The notes: generated by a model not told the origin, from the letters alone. A stretch of DNA of 44,846 nt from CAYLNK01 sp964384675 (GCA_964384675.1 CAYLNK010000011.1:1-44846), one strand, 5' to 3'; counted from the first letter of the stretch, positions 22,349 through 31,072 are shown. A program made the numbers and translations.

Positions 22349-24775
22349 CTATCGCTCCGAGCCCACGGGCTCGTTCGTTCGGGCGAGCACTTTCAGCTCG
22401 TCCCCGCTCACGGTCACTTCGACACACTCCAGCGGCTCTCGCGTCGCGATTAGCAATTCCGATACCGCGTCCTCGACGTGCCTCTGGATCGTCCGGCGCA
22501 ACGGGCGCGCGCCGGAATGGGCATCCTGCCCCGAGGTCTTCAGGAGCCAGTCGACGGCCTCCTCGTTGGCCACCAGCTTCAGGCCGCGGTGGAGCAACGT
22601 GGCCGAGACGTCCTCGAGCAGGAGCCGGCAGATGCCGCGAAGCTCGGCCAGACCGAGCGGGTTGAACACGATGAGCTCGTCCACCCGGTTCACGAACTCG
22701 GGGGAGAACTCGCGCCGCAGCTCCTTCAGGACCATCTCCTCCACCTCGCGCATGGCGGGCGCCACGCGCGGGTCACCGAAGCCGACCTTCGACTGCGTCA
22801 CCAGGTACTTCGTCCCGATGTTCGACGTCATGATGATCAGCGTGTTCTTGAAGTCGACCACGTTTCCGTAGGCGTCGGTCAGCTGCCCGTCCTCGAGGAT
22901 CTGGAGCAGCAGGTTCGCGATGTCGGGGTGCGCCTTCTCGATCTCGTCGAGGAGGATCACCGAGTACGGCTGGCGCCGGATCCGCTCGGTGAGCTGGCCC
23001 CCCTCCTCGTGCCCGACGTAGCCGGGGGGCGAGCCGATGAGCTTGGACACCGCGTGCTTCTCCATGTACTCCGACATGTCGAAGCGGACGAGGGCCTTCT
23101 GATGATCGAACAGGAACTCCGCCAGCCGGCGCGCGACCTCGGTCTTCCCCACCCCCGACGGGCCGAGGAAGATGAACGAGCCCATCGGCCGGTTCGGGTT
23201 CTTCACGCCGAGGCGCGACCGGCGGATCGCGCGGCTGATCGCGTCGATCGCACGGTCCTGCCCGATGACCCGGCGCCGCAGCGTCGTCTCCATGTGGAGC
23301 AGCTTCTCGGCCTCCTCCACCTGCAGCGACGTCACCGGGATCCCGGTCCAGCTCGAGATGATCTCCTCGATGTCGGTCCGGACCACCTCGACGACCGCCG
23401 TGTCGTCGAAGCTCGAGGCCTTCGTCCGCTCGATCTCTTCCTTGATCTCGATCTCCCGCTCGCGGAGGAAGACGGCGCGCTCGAAGTCCTTCTCCGAGAT
23501 CGCCTTCTTCATCTCCTTGACGATCTGCTTCACCTCGTTCTCCAGCCGGCGCAGGTTCTGGGTGTCGGCCGTGCGGCGGAGCTTCACCTTCGCGCCCGCC
23601 TCGTCGAGGATGTCGATCGCCTTGTCGGGGAAGAAGCGATCCGGGATGTACCGGCTCGCCTGGTAGACCGCGGTCTCGATGGCGTCCTTCGTGTAGCGGA
23701 CGCGGTGGAACTTCTCGTACCGCTCGCGGATCCCCTCCAGGATCTGGAGCGTCTCGCTCTCGTCGGGCGGGGCGACCGTGATGGCCTGGAAGCGGCGCAG
23801 CAGCGAGCGGTCCTTCTCGATGTACTTGCGGTATTCCTTCAGCGTGGTGGCGCCGATGCAGGAGATCTCGCCGCGCGAGAGGGCCGGCTTCAGGATGTTG
23901 GCCGCGTCGAGCGAGCCCTCGGCCGAGCCGGCGCCGATCAGGGAGTGGATCTCGTCGATGAAGACGATGAGGTCCTGGTTCTCCTTCAGCTCCTTGAGGA
24001 TCCCCTTGAGCCGCTCCTCGAACTGGCCGCGGTACTTGGTGCCGGCCACGATGAGCGACAGGTCGAGCGCCAGGATCTTCCGCTGCGCGAGGAACAGCGG
24101 GACGGCCCCTTCGATGATCCGCTGGGCGAGACCCTCGACGATCGCCGTCTTCCCGACGCCAGGCTCGCCCAGGAGGATCGGGTTGTTCTTCGTGCGGCGC
24201 GAGAGGATCTGGATGATCCGCTCGACCTCCTTCTCGCGCCCTACGAGCGGGTCGAACACCTGCTGCTGGGCGAGCGCGGTGAGGTCGCGGGCGTATTCGG
24301 CCAGGAACGGGAGCTCCTTCTTCTGCTTGGACGCCTCTCGCTCCTTGATGAGGGCGATCGTCTCCTCGCGTACGCCGTACAGGTTGAAGCCGTGCCCGAT
24401 GAGGATGCGGCTGGCCACGCACGGGTCGACGCGGAGGATCCCGATGAGCAGGTGCTCGGTCCCGACGTAGGGGTGCATCATCGACTCCGCCTCGTGAGAG
24501 GCGTAGGCGAGGATCTTCTTCGACTCCTCCGAGAGAGGCAGCTCCTGGCTCGACGAGACGCGCTCCACGAAGACGCGGTCCCCCTCGATCTCGCGCCGGA
24601 TGTCGTCCGGCTTCACGTTGAAGCGGGAGAAGATCTCCTTGATGATCTCCTCACCCTCGCGGAGGATCCCCAGCAGGATGTGCTCCGACTCGATCACCTT
24701 CGAGCCGAGCTTTGACGCTTCGTAGCGAGCGAAGAAGAGGGCGCGACGGGCTTTTTCGTTGTACTTTTCGAACAT
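22349..24775 (-). CDS. clpC: ATP-dependent Clp protease ATP-binding subunit ClpC
   Basis: 808 residues from the ATG at 24775 (MFEKYNEKARRALFFARYEA), the standard ClpC N-terminus; an earlier in-frame start adds an unrelated 13 residues. Two N-terminal Clp repeats fill 1-150. The first AAA module has Walker A GEPGVGKT at 203-210 and Walker B VFIDEIH. A UVR-type coiled segment (KKAISEKDFERAVFLREREI) lies in the middle and separates ClpC from ClpA and ClpB. The second AAA module has Walker A GPSGVGKT and Walker B LLDEIEKAHPD. It unfolds substrates for ClpP in the cytosol. A -10-like TACGAT lies about 48 bp upstream. Its position between lolD and bamA is unusual. Confidence 0.93.
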   Translation of the reverse strand: MFEKYNEKARRALFFARYEASKLGSKVIESEHILLGILREGEEIIKEIFSRFNVKPDDIRREIEGDRVFVERVSSSQELPLSEESKKILAYASHEAESMMHPYVGTEHLLIGILRVDPCVASRILIGHGFNLYGVREETIALIKEREASKQKKELPFLAEYARDLTALAQQQVFDPLVGREKEVERIIQILSRRTKNNPILLGEPGVGKTAIVEGLAQRIIEGAVPLFLAQRKILALDLSLIVAGTKYRGQFEERLKGILKELKENQDLIVFIDEIHSLIGAGSAEGSLDAANILKPALSRGEISCIGATTLKEYRKYIEKDRSLLRRFQAITVAPPDESETLQILEGIRERYEKFHRVRYTKDAIETAVYQASRYIPDRFFPDKAIDILDEAGAKVKLRRTADTQNLRRLENEVKQIVKEMKKAISEKDFERAVFLREREIEIKEEIERTKASSFDDTAVVEVVRTDIEEIISSWTGIPVTSLQVEEAEKLLHMETTLRRRVIGQDRAIDAISRAIRRSRLGVKNPNRPMGSFIFLGPSGVGKTEVARRLAEFLFDHQKALVRFDMSEYMEKHAVSKLIGSPPGYVGHEEGGQLTERIRRQPYSVILLDEIEKAHPDIANLLLQILEDGQLTDAYGNVVDFKNTLIIMTSNIGTKYLVTQSKVGFGDPRVAPAMREVEEMVLKELRREFSPEFVNRVDELIVFNPLGLAELRGICRLLLEDVSATLLHRGLKLVANEEAVDWLLKTSGQDAHSGARPLRRTIQRHVEDAVSELLIATREPLECVEVTVSGDELKVLARTNEPVGSER

Positions 24776-24823
24776 CTGAAGGCTCGGCGGAGGGCCTCTG
24801 AGGCCGCTCCACACCTCCGGCTG

Positions 24824-24829
24824 ATCGTA
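24824..24829 (-). promoter_or_regulatory. possible -10 box of clpC
   Basis: TACGAT on the minus strand lies 48 bp upstream of the clpC ATG, in the 102-bp gap after lolD. No convincing -35 accompanies it. It suggests that clpC-bamA may be transcribed separately from lysS-lolCD. Confidence 0.35.
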
Positions 24830-24877
24830 GCATGGGGCCCCGGGCCCGGGCCGATCGGAAGCCCGCGGGAAGTCGGG

Positions 24878-25564
24878 TCAGGGGCCCGTCTCGAGGCCCT
24901 CCGGTGTGAGGCGCAGGACGCGGCCGCAACGCGAGGCCCAGATCGGGTCGTGCGTGACCACGACGGCCGCGCCGGCCCGCTCCCGGGCCACGCCCTGGAG
25001 CAGGTCGAAGACGCCGGTGGCGTGCGCGGCGTCCAGGCTCCCGGTTGGCTCGTCGCACAGGAGGAGCCGCGGCTTGCGGACCACCGCCCGGGCGATCGCC
25101 ACGCGCTGGCGCTCCCCCCCGGAGAGCGTGCGCGGGAAGGCGGCGGCACGGGAGACGAGCCCGACCCGGTCGAGCAGCTCCCGGGCGGCCCTCCTCCCCT
25201 CGGCCTCCGGGGTGCCGGCGAGGAACAGCGGGAGAGCGACGTTCTCCTCCGCCGTCAGCTCCGGCAGCAGGTGGTGGAGCTGGAAGACGAAGCCGATCGT
25301 CTCCCCGCGGCGCAAGGCCCGCCGTTCGCCGTCCAGATCCCGCCACCTCACCCCGGCGAGCCGCACCTCGCCCGAATCGGGCAGCTCGAGCCCGGCGAGC
25401 AGGTGCAGGAGCGTCGACTTGCCGCACCCGGACGGGCCGACCACCGCGAGGAAGTCGCCCCCTGACACGTCGAGCGAGAGCCCGGAGAAGATCTCGACGC
25501 GGCCCTCGCCGGAGCCGAACCCCTTCCCGAGGTCCCGGCACGAGAGCAGAGCCTCAGGCTCCAC
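24878..25564 (-). CDS. lolD: lipoprotein-releasing ABC transporter ATPase, LolD type
   Basis: 228 residues. Walker A GPSGCGKST (about 43-51), Q-loop FVFQLHHLLPE, signature LSGGERQRVAIARA, Walker B LLLCDEPTGSLD and the H-loop VVVTHDP are all in place. The FQxHxLLPE Q-loop context is the LolD hallmark within the MacB/LolD family. It powers release of outer-membrane lipoproteins from the inner membrane. It overlaps the permease gene by 11 bp. Given the lolC partner and the bamA-lpx neighbourhood, a Lol role is favoured over a MacB-like one. Confidence 0.85.
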   Translation of the reverse strand: MEPEALLSCRDLGKGFGSGEGRVEIFSGLSLDVSGGDFLAVVGPSGCGKSTLLHLLAGLELPDSGEVRLAGVRWRDLDGERRALRRGETIGFVFQLHHLLPELTAEENVALPLFLAGTPEAEGRRAARELLDRVGLVSRAAAFPRTLSGGERQRVAIARAVVRKPRLLLCDEPTGSLDAAHATGVFDLLQGVARERAGAAVVVTHDPIWASRCGRVLRLTPEGLETGP

Positions 25565-26702
25565 GCAGCACCTCGGCCAGATCCTGTCTCGCCGCTTGCC
25601 GCGCCGGCAGCGACGCGGCCAGCACGGCCCAGACCATCGAGAGCGCGCCCACCAGGAGGACGTCGCCCGGCTCCACCCGGAACGGCACGTGGGAGAGGGC
25701 GTAGAGCTGGGCCGGCAGCGGGATCGCGCCGGTCCGGTCGAGCGCGATCGCGGCCCCCGTTCCGAGGAGCATCCCGGCGACGGTACCGGCCACCCCGACG
25801 AGGGCTCCCGCCAGGACGAAGACCCGTGTCACGACGGCCGGTCCCGCGCCCAGCACCCCCAGCACCGCCGCGTCGCGCGCCCGCGTGGCCGCCAGGACCG
25901 CGGAGGTCGCCGCGAGGTTGAGTCCCGCCACCACCACGATGAGGAAAACGGTCGCGAAGAGCACCAGCCGCTCGAGCCGCAGGGCCAGCACGAGGGCCCG
26001 GTTCGCCTCCTCCCAGGTCGTCGTCGCGAGCCCGGTGCCCAGACGAGCGCGGATCGCCTCCCCCACCGCCGCCGCCCGCGACGGATCGGCAAGCCGGAGC
26101 TCGTAGCCGGTGGCTCCCGTCTCGCCGAGGGCGAAGAGGCGGCGCGCCTCCTCGAGCGGGAGCACCGCTTCCGGCAGTCGCCGGCCGGTGCTGGACGGGA
26201 GGATCTCCTCGAGCGGGAGGGTCGTCACGATGGGCACCGGTCCCAGCGGGGAGAGCCGCTGCCGCGAGGAGACGATCGTCAGGACGTCCTCGGGCAGCGC
26301 GCCGAGGGGGCGCGACTGGGACCCGTCGAGCCTGAGGCCCGTGGCTCCGGCCCGCCCGATCGCGACCGCCGGGACGAGCTGGCCGCGCAGGGCGATCCAG
26401 ACCTGGCCGCGGGCGATCGGCGAGACCGACGTCACACCGTCGAACGCGGCCAGCTTCGCGTCGAGGCCGTCCGCGCTCGAGAAGTCGCCGCGTCCCGCCG
26501 GGGTCACCACCAGGTGCGGCGTCTCAAGGAGGAGCCGCGAGCGGATGTGCGTCTGGAACCCGGCGAGGAGCGCGAGGGAGACGACGAGCGCACCGACACC
26601 CACCGCCAGGCCGAAGAACGCGGCGGCCCCGACGACACCCACCTGGGCCTCCTTGCGGGAGGCCCGCACGTAGCGGCGTGCCAGGAAGAGCGCCGCGTTC
26701 AA
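25554..26702 (-). CDS. lolC: lipoprotein-releasing ABC transporter permease, LolC/LolE type
   Basis: 382 residues with the LolC/E topology: one N-terminal membrane helix (about 22-48), a large periplasmic domain (about 50-245), then three helices (about 250-275, 290-322, 345-370). The N-terminus FLARRYVRASRKE and the end PARQAARQDLAEVLRG are family landmarks. Only one permease gene is present, so the complex may be a homodimer, as in LolF systems, or the second subunit is elsewhere. The start codon appears to be TTG at 26702, with GAGG about 9 nt upstream. It lies 28 bp after lysS and overlaps lolD by 11 bp. Confidence 0.83.
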   Translation of the reverse strand: MNAALFLARRYVRASRKEAQVGVVGAAAFFGLAVGVGALVVSLALLAGFQTHIRSRLLLETPHLVVTPAGRGDFSSADGLDAKLAAFDGVTSVSPIARGQVWIALRGQLVPAVAIGRAGATGLRLDGSQSRPLGALPEDVLTIVSSRQRLSPLGPVPIVTTLPLEEILPSSTGRRLPEAVLPLEEARRLFALGETGATGYELRLADPSRAAAVGEAIRARLGTGLATTTWEEANRALVLALRLERLVLFATVFLIVVVAGLNLAATSAVLAATRARDAAVLGVLGAGPAVVTRVFVLAGALVGVAGTVAGMLLGTGAAIALDRTGAIPLPAQLYALSHVPFRVEPGDVLLVGALSMVWAVLAASLPARQAARQDLAEVLRGA

Positions 26703-26730
26703 CCCGGGGCCTCGGACGACCGTGGCGGCT

Positions 26731-28278
26731 TCAGGAGGCCGTCCGGGGACGCATCAGCGGGAAGAGGATCACGTCGCGGATCGACGGCGAGCCGGTGAAG
26801 AGCATCGCCAGCCGGTCGATCCCGATCCCCTCCCCCGCCGCCGGCGGCATCCCGTAGGAGAGCGCCTCGACGTAGTCGTCGTCGAAGAGCATCGCCTCGT
26901 CGTCGCCCCCCGCGCGCTGGGCCACCTGCTCGCGGAACTTGGCGGCCTGCTCGTCCGGGTCGTTCAGCTCGCAGAACCCGTTGGCGACCTCCATCCGCCC
27001 GATGAAGAGCTCGAAGCGGTCGGCCGTGGACGGGTCCTCGGGCTTCGCCTTCGAGAGGGGCGAGATCTCGGCCGGGTAGTCGATCACGTAGGTCGGCTGG
27101 AGGAGGTTCCTCTCGGCGACCCAGCCGAACAGCTCGGCCAGCAGCTTCCCCTTCACCTCGCCGAAGCGTTCCGGCGACTCGATCCCGACCCGCACCGCCA
27201 CCGCGCGGAGCGACTCGAGCGTCTCGAGGTCGGCCGGCGTGATCGGTCCGCCCTCGGCCTCGCGCCCGTGCTCCAGCACCGCGTCGCGCATCGAGACGCG
27301 GCGGAAGGGCGGAGCGAGAGAGATGGTGTCGGCGCCCCACTTCAGGTCCGTCGTCCCCAGGATCTCGAGAGCGGCCTGGGAGAAGAGCTCCTCGGTGAGC
27401 GCCATCTGCTCGCGCGCGTCGGCGTACGCCGTGTAGAACTCCAGCATCGTGAACTCGGGGTTGTGCTGGGTCGAGATCCCCTCGTTCCGGAAGTTCCGGT
27501 TGATCTCGTACACCTTCGGGAACCCGCCCACCACGAGCCGCTTCAGGTACAGCTCCGGAGCGATCCGGAGGAAGAGCGGCATGTCGAGCGCGTTGTGGTG
27601 CGTGACGAAGGGGCGCGCCGCCGCTCCACCGGGGATCGGCTGCATCATCGGCGTCTCCACCTCGAGGAAGCCGCGCGCGTCGAAGAACCGGCGGGTGAAC
27701 GAGACGAGCCTCGCCCGGATCTCGAACGTGCGGCGCGTCTCCGGGGAGACGATCAGGTCGACGTACCGCTGCCGGTAGCGGCGCTCCACGTCGGTGAGTC
27801 CGTGCCACTTGTCGGGGAGCGGGCGGAGCGACTTCGCCAGGAACTCCAGCGTCTCGGCCCGCACCGACAGCTCGCCGGTTCGGGTCCGGAAGACCACGCC
27901 GAGCACCCCGACGTGATCGCCCAGATCGAGGTCGTCGATCAGGCTCCAGTCCTCGGGGCGAACCCCGTCCCGCTTCACGTACGACTGGACGCGGCTCCTG
28001 CCGTCGGAGAGGTCCAGGAAGACGGCCTTCCCCATGCGACGGATCGCCAGGATCCGGCCCGGCATCGCGACCCGGCGCGACTCCTCGGCCTCGGCCTCGA
28101 GCGCGGCGGCGTCGAGCGGGGACCAGCGGGCCACGACGTCGGTGACGAGGTGAGTCCGCGGGAACCGGTTCGGGTAGAGGGAACGGCCGGCGGCGCCGAT
28201 CCGGTCGCGCGCGGCGCGTCGGTTGGCGATCTGCTCGGGGACGTCCAGGGTCGCGAGAGGCGGCTTCGGCTCCGACAT
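26731..28278 (-). CDS. lysS: lysyl-tRNA synthetase, class II
   Basis: 515 residues from the ATG at 28278; GTG codons 21 and 18 bp upstream are less likely. An OB-fold anticodon-binding domain occupies about 55-165 (PGRILAIRRMGKAVFLDLSDG). The catalytic core shows motif 1 (FFDARGFLEVETPMMQPIPG), motif 2 (FRNEGISTQHNPEFTMLE) and motif 3 (GEGIGIDRLAMLF), all of class II LysRS. It charges tRNA-Lys in the cytosol. It heads the minus-strand run with lolC 28 bp downstream, so the envelope genes may be read from the lysS promoter. A hairpin separates it from the upstream gene at 28361. Confidence 0.95.
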   Translation of the reverse strand: MSEPKPPLATLDVPEQIANRRAARDRIGAAGRSLYPNRFPRTHLVTDVVARWSPLDAAALEAEAEESRRVAMPGRILAIRRMGKAVFLDLSDGRSRVQSYVKRDGVRPEDWSLIDDLDLGDHVGVLGVVFRTRTGELSVRAETLEFLAKSLRPLPDKWHGLTDVERRYRQRYVDLIVSPETRRTFEIRARLVSFTRRFFDARGFLEVETPMMQPIPGGAAARPFVTHHNALDMPLFLRIAPELYLKRLVVGGFPKVYEINRNFRNEGISTQHNPEFTMLEFYTAYADAREQMALTEELFSQAALEILGTTDLKWGADTISLAPPFRRVSMRDAVLEHGREAEGGPITPADLETLESLRAVAVRVGIESPERFGEVKGKLLAELFGWVAERNLLQPTYVIDYPAEISPLSKAKPEDPSTADRFELFIGRMEVANGFCELNDPDEQAAKFREQVAQRAGGDDEAMLFDDDYVEALSYGMPPAAGEGIGIDRLAMLFTGSPSIRDVILFPLMRPRTAS

Positions 28279-28335
28279 ACGCCGCGGATTCTGCACCACG
28301 GGTCGGGCGAGGAGAGGGTCCGAGCGTGGCGAGGA

Positions 28336-28358
28336 GGGGGAACCCGGCGGGTTCCCCC
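28336..28358 (-). terminator. GC hairpin after the 561-residue gene
   Basis: GGGGGAACC and GGTTCCCCC pair around CGGCG, and the arms extend further as inverted sequence. It begins 2 nt after the stop codon. It shares the GGAACCCG family core with the hairpins at 16446 and 22299. Confidence 0.6.
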
Positions 28359-28360
28359 TA

Positions 28361-30046
28361 TCAGCCCGAGACGCGGGAGTTGTGGAGGAGCCAGAGCCCC
28401 GCGAACGAGCGGAGCAGCCGGAAACGCGAACGGTTCAGCTCGTTGATCTTCTCGGACGGCGACGTCAGGTCCATCGCCGACTCGAGCGCGGCCCGGAAGC
28501 GGCGATCGGTCTCCTGGGCGCGGATCAGGCAGAGCCCGCACTCGTTCAGCTTCTCCTGCAGGACCACGTCCTCGCTGCCGGCCGGCCCGTAGCCGCGCAG
28601 CTGGGCCGCCTCCTCCTCTATCTTGAACCGGAGGGCGGCCGTGTCGAAGAAGAGGAGGATCACCTCGCGCTCGACGGGGTCGGTGGGCAGCTCCTCGGCG
28701 GTGATCCGCCGCGCTGCCCGCACCTCCCAAGGCTCGAGACGCAGGCGCTGGAGCGTCTTGTGGTAGGTGGCCGTTCCGGAGCCGGTCCCCTCCTCCAGCA
28801 TCTCGATCGAGTAGAGGATCTTCGACGCGGCCTCGGCGGTGAGCGGATCGCGCGCCGACGCCGGCACGACGCTCCCCTCGGCCGCGGGCCCGGCCGCGGC
28901 CCCGACAGTCGACGAATCCGGCCGCCACCCGGCGAGCGTCGTCTCGGTAGGCCCGCGTTGGGGGGCAGGCTCCGGATCGGCCTCCGGCCCCGTCGATTCG
29001 GTCACCGCCCCCGTGAAGCCGGGCGCCTCTCGGTCGAACGGCGACGGCCCCACACCGGACGCGATCTCGAACTTCGCCATCAGGTGGTCGATCGATTCGG
29101 CCAGCTGGGCGACCTCGCGGTGACGGACGCCACGTTCCTTGCCCTGCTTCTCGAACTCTTCCCGGTACTGGCGGAACCTGCGGAACTCCTCCTGGAGCTC
29201 CTCGCCGCGGAAGCGGGGGTTCCTCTCGAGCTCCTTCTCCATCTCCAGGAGCTGGCGGGACGAGTCGTTGATCCTCTGCTCCTCGTCCTCGTAGAGGGCC
29301 TGGAACTTGTTCTTCGCCGCCAGGTTCGTCTCGAGGATGGCCGACAGGACGTCGGCCGAGAAGAACGTCGGTCCGAGACGGTGCTTCAGCGTCCTCAGGT
29401 TCTCGAGGATCTTCTTCTCGGTGAGGTCCTCGAACCGGCGACACCCCTCGACGTCCCGCTTCAGGACCTCGAAACCGGTGACCGCGGACTTCACGTCCTC
29501 CGGGGCGATCGCCGGGCGGCGGGCCAGCGCCAGGAAGCTGCCGAACAGCTTCTGCAGCTCCTGGGGGAAGCGGGGGATGTAGTGACCGTCGTCGAGGGAG
29601 CGGCGGGCGCCGATCACCGTGATCAGATAGTCGATCTTGTCGAGGTCGTCGTGGGAGACGACCCGGGAGAAGAAGTAGAACCTGAGGATCGCCATGAGGA
29701 GCTTCTCGTCCTCGGTCTTCACGCGCTCGAAGAACCGGCGGACGTAGCTGGGGGCGATCTTGCGGTCATCCTCGGAGAGGGTCCGGTAGACGACGTCGAG
29801 CTGGGCGTCCAGCCGGTTGATCTGGTCGAGGACGACGGCCGGAGGCTGGAACGTCATCGCCACGGTGACGTTCTTGATCTCGTCGTAGAGGCCCTGGAAG
29901 TCGACCTGGTAGGCCGGAGCGTTCCCGAAGAACGTCTTGTGGATCCCCTGCAGGAACTGGTGAAACGTCCAGAAGGTCTTGAATTTTTCCGACAGGCGCG
30001 TGTACGCCTGGTTGAGGCCCTTCAGGTCGATGATCGAGGCGCTCAT
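28361..30046 (-). CDS. uncharacterised cytosolic helical protein, 561 residues
   Basis: I do not recognise the family. The protein has no signal peptide or membrane helix. Residues 1-250 are helical with many aromatic residues (KFKTFWTFHQFLQ, FQGLYDEIKNV, ILRFYFFSRVV). Residues about 250-330 form a charged coiled-coil (LEMEKELERNP, EEFRRFRQYREEFEK). A Pro/Gly/Ala/Thr-rich linker spans about 345-410. A second helical block fills 415-561 with two cysteines in NECGLCLIRAQ and ends LRSFAGLWLLHNSRVSG. The layout suggests a structural or scaffold protein. It is divergent from hpt with only 32 bp between start codons and a TATAAT box on its own strand 16 nt upstream of the ATG. Length, codon use and promoter make it a real gene. 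Confidence 0.8.
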   Translation of the reverse strand: MSASIIDLKGLNQAYTRLSEKFKTFWTFHQFLQGIHKTFFGNAPAYQVDFQGLYDEIKNVTVAMTFQPPAVVLDQINRLDAQLDVVYRTLSEDDRKIAPSYVRRFFERVKTEDEKLLMAILRFYFFSRVVSHDDLDKIDYLITVIGARRSLDDGHYIPRFPQELQKLFGSFLALARRPAIAPEDVKSAVTGFEVLKRDVEGCRRFEDLTEKKILENLRTLKHRLGPTFFSADVLSAILETNLAAKNKFQALYEDEEQRINDSSRQLLEMEKELERNPRFRGEELQEEFRRFRQYREEFEKQGKERGVRHREVAQLAESIDHLMAKFEIASGVGPSPFDREAPGFTGAVTESTGPEADPEPAPQRGPTETTLAGWRPDSSTVGAAAGPAAEGSVVPASARDPLTAEAASKILYSIEMLEEGTGSGTATYHKTLQRLRLEPWEVRAARRITAEELPTDPVEREVILLFFDTAALRFKIEEEAAQLRGYGPAGSEDVVLQEKLNECGLCLIRAQETDRRFRAALESAMDLTSPSEKINELNRSRFRLLRSFAGLWLLHNSRVSG

Positions 30047-30062
30047 GATGTGCTGGGCGTGG

Positions 30063-30070
30063 ATTATAGT
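30063..30070. promoter_or_regulatory. overlapping divergent -10 boxes between the 561-residue gene and hpt
   Basis: TATAAT on the minus strand (30063-30068) and TATAGT on the plus strand (30065-30070) share four base pairs. The first lies 16 nt from the minus-strand ATG; the second lies 8 nt from the hpt GTG, so hpt mRNA would be leaderless. The two promoters could not be occupied at once. Confidence 0.55.
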
Positions 30071-30078
30071 TCGCGCCC

Positions 30079-30597
30079 GTGATCGACCGAATCCTCCTCT
30101 CCGAATCCCAGATCGGAGCGCGCCTCGACGCGCTCGCCAAAGAGATCGATTCCTCCTACGGCGGCGACGGCCTTCTCGCGGTCGGCGTCCTCAAGGGCTC
30201 CGTCTTCTTCCTGACCGATCTCCTGAAGAGGCTGACCGTCCCCGTCATGGTGGACTTCCTGCAGGTGCGCTCGTACGCGGGGACGGCCTCCTCCGGGAAC
30301 ATCCAGCTCGTGCACGACCTCTCGATGGACGTCGAGGGGAAAGACGTCCTCCTCTTCGAGGACGTCGTCGACACCGGCCTGACTCTCCGCAAGATCCTGG
30401 AGCTCCTCTCCTCGCGGAAGCCGCGCTCCCTGCGGATCGCGGCCCTCCTGAAGAAGGACCTCCCGGAGAACCGCGACATCCCGATCGACTTCCTCGGCTT
30501 CACCATCGGACCTGACTTCGTGGTCGGGTACGGCCTCGACCTCGACGAGAGGTTCCGCAACCTTCCGCACGTCGCCATCTGGGACCCCACACGATGA
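30079..30597 (+). CDS. hpt: hypoxanthine phosphoribosyltransferase
   Basis: 172 residues with a GTG start. The PRPP-binding motif LLFEDVVDTGLTL lies at about 95-107 with the paired acidic residues Glu-Asp, the PPi loop is GVLKGSVFF near 36-44, and the purine-specificity end is PDFVVGYGLD. It salvages hypoxanthine and guanine to IMP and GMP in the cytosol. It overlaps ridA by 4 bp (ATGA). There is no Shine-Dalgarno sequence, and a -10-like box 8 nt upstream suggests a leaderless transcript. Confidence 0.94.
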   Translation: MIDRILLSESQIGARLDALAKEIDSSYGGDGLLAVGVLKGSVFFLTDLLKRLTVPVMVDFLQVRSYAGTASSGNIQLVHDLSMDVEGKDVLLFEDVVDTGLTLRKILELLSSRKPRSLRIAALLKKDLPENRDIPIDFLGFTIGPDFVVGYGLDLDERFRNLPHVAIWDPTR

Positions 30598-30986
30598 GCA
30601 CACCCCTCACGACCATCGACGTCCCCGGCGCCCCGCGGGCCATCGGCCCGTACGCCCAGGGGATCGTCGCCAACGGATTCCTCTTCACCGCCGGCCAGGT
30701 CCCGCTCGACCCGGCCACGATGACGCTGGTCGACGGGGACATCGCCCGGCAGACGCACCGCGTCTTCGACAACCTCGAGGCGGTCCTCGCCGGGGCTGGG
30801 TGCGCGCTGGGCGACGTCGCCAAGGCGACGGTCTTCCTGGCGGACATGCAGGACTTCGCCGAGATGAACGGCGTCTTCGCCACACGGTTCGGGAGCCACC
30901 GGCCGGCGCGCTCGACCGTCCAGGTGTCTCGCCTCCCTGCCGGTGCGCGCCTGGAGATAGAGCTCGTCGCCCGGATCCCCGGCTGA
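30594..30986 (+). CDS. ridA: RidA family enamine/imine deaminase
   Basis: 130 residues, the usual size of the YjgF/YER057c/UK114 family. Landmarks are IGPYAQG at 17-23, LFTAGQVPLDP at 30-40, and the C-terminal PARSTVQVSRLP in which the arginine binds the carboxylate of the enamine substrate. RidA hydrolyses reactive 2-aminoacrylate released by PLP enzymes such as threonine dehydratase. It is translationally coupled to hpt and faces a PLP-dependent threonine aldolase gene across a short gap, a suggestive though unproven link. Confidence 0.92.
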   Translation: MSTPLTTIDVPGAPRAIGPYAQGIVANGFLFTAGQVPLDPATMTLVDGDIARQTHRVFDNLEAVLAGAGCALGDVAKATVFLADMQDFAEMNGVFATRFGSHRPARSTVQVSRLPAGARLEIELVARIPG

Positions 30987-31002
30987 CGCCGTGGATCCGA
31001 AA

Positions 31003-31021
31003 GCGCCGCCTTCGGCGGCGC
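31003..31021 (+). terminator. 8-bp GC hairpin after hpt-ridA
   Basis: GCGCCGCC-TTC-GGCGGCGC, located 16 nt past the ridA stop codon. The tight TTC loop and strong stem fit a terminator, but no U tract follows. Confidence 0.55.
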
Positions 31022-31052
31022 ATGCGCCGAGCTGGCTGCTCGTTTGACCGGA

Positions 31053-31072
31053 GGGACCCGCTCCCGGGTCCC
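31053..31072 (-). terminator. 8-bp hairpin between ridA and the threonine aldolase gene
   Basis: GGGACCCG-CTCC-CGGGTCCC, followed on the plus strand by a C run. It lies 41 bp past the aldolase stop codon and may end that transcript. A short palindrome CCTCCGCGGAGG lies at about 31082-31093. Confidence 0.45.

Noticed and set aside
22478..24715. Plus-strand open frame of 745 codons opposite clpC
   Set aside because: It mirrors clpC codons in antisense; the product is a charged, repetitive Leu/Asp/Val sequence with no motif.
24878..26702. Second MacB-type exporter
   Set aside because: The Q-loop context of the ATPase, the permease topology and the bamA-lpx neighbourhood favour the Lol system; a second MacB pair without an adaptor is less likely.
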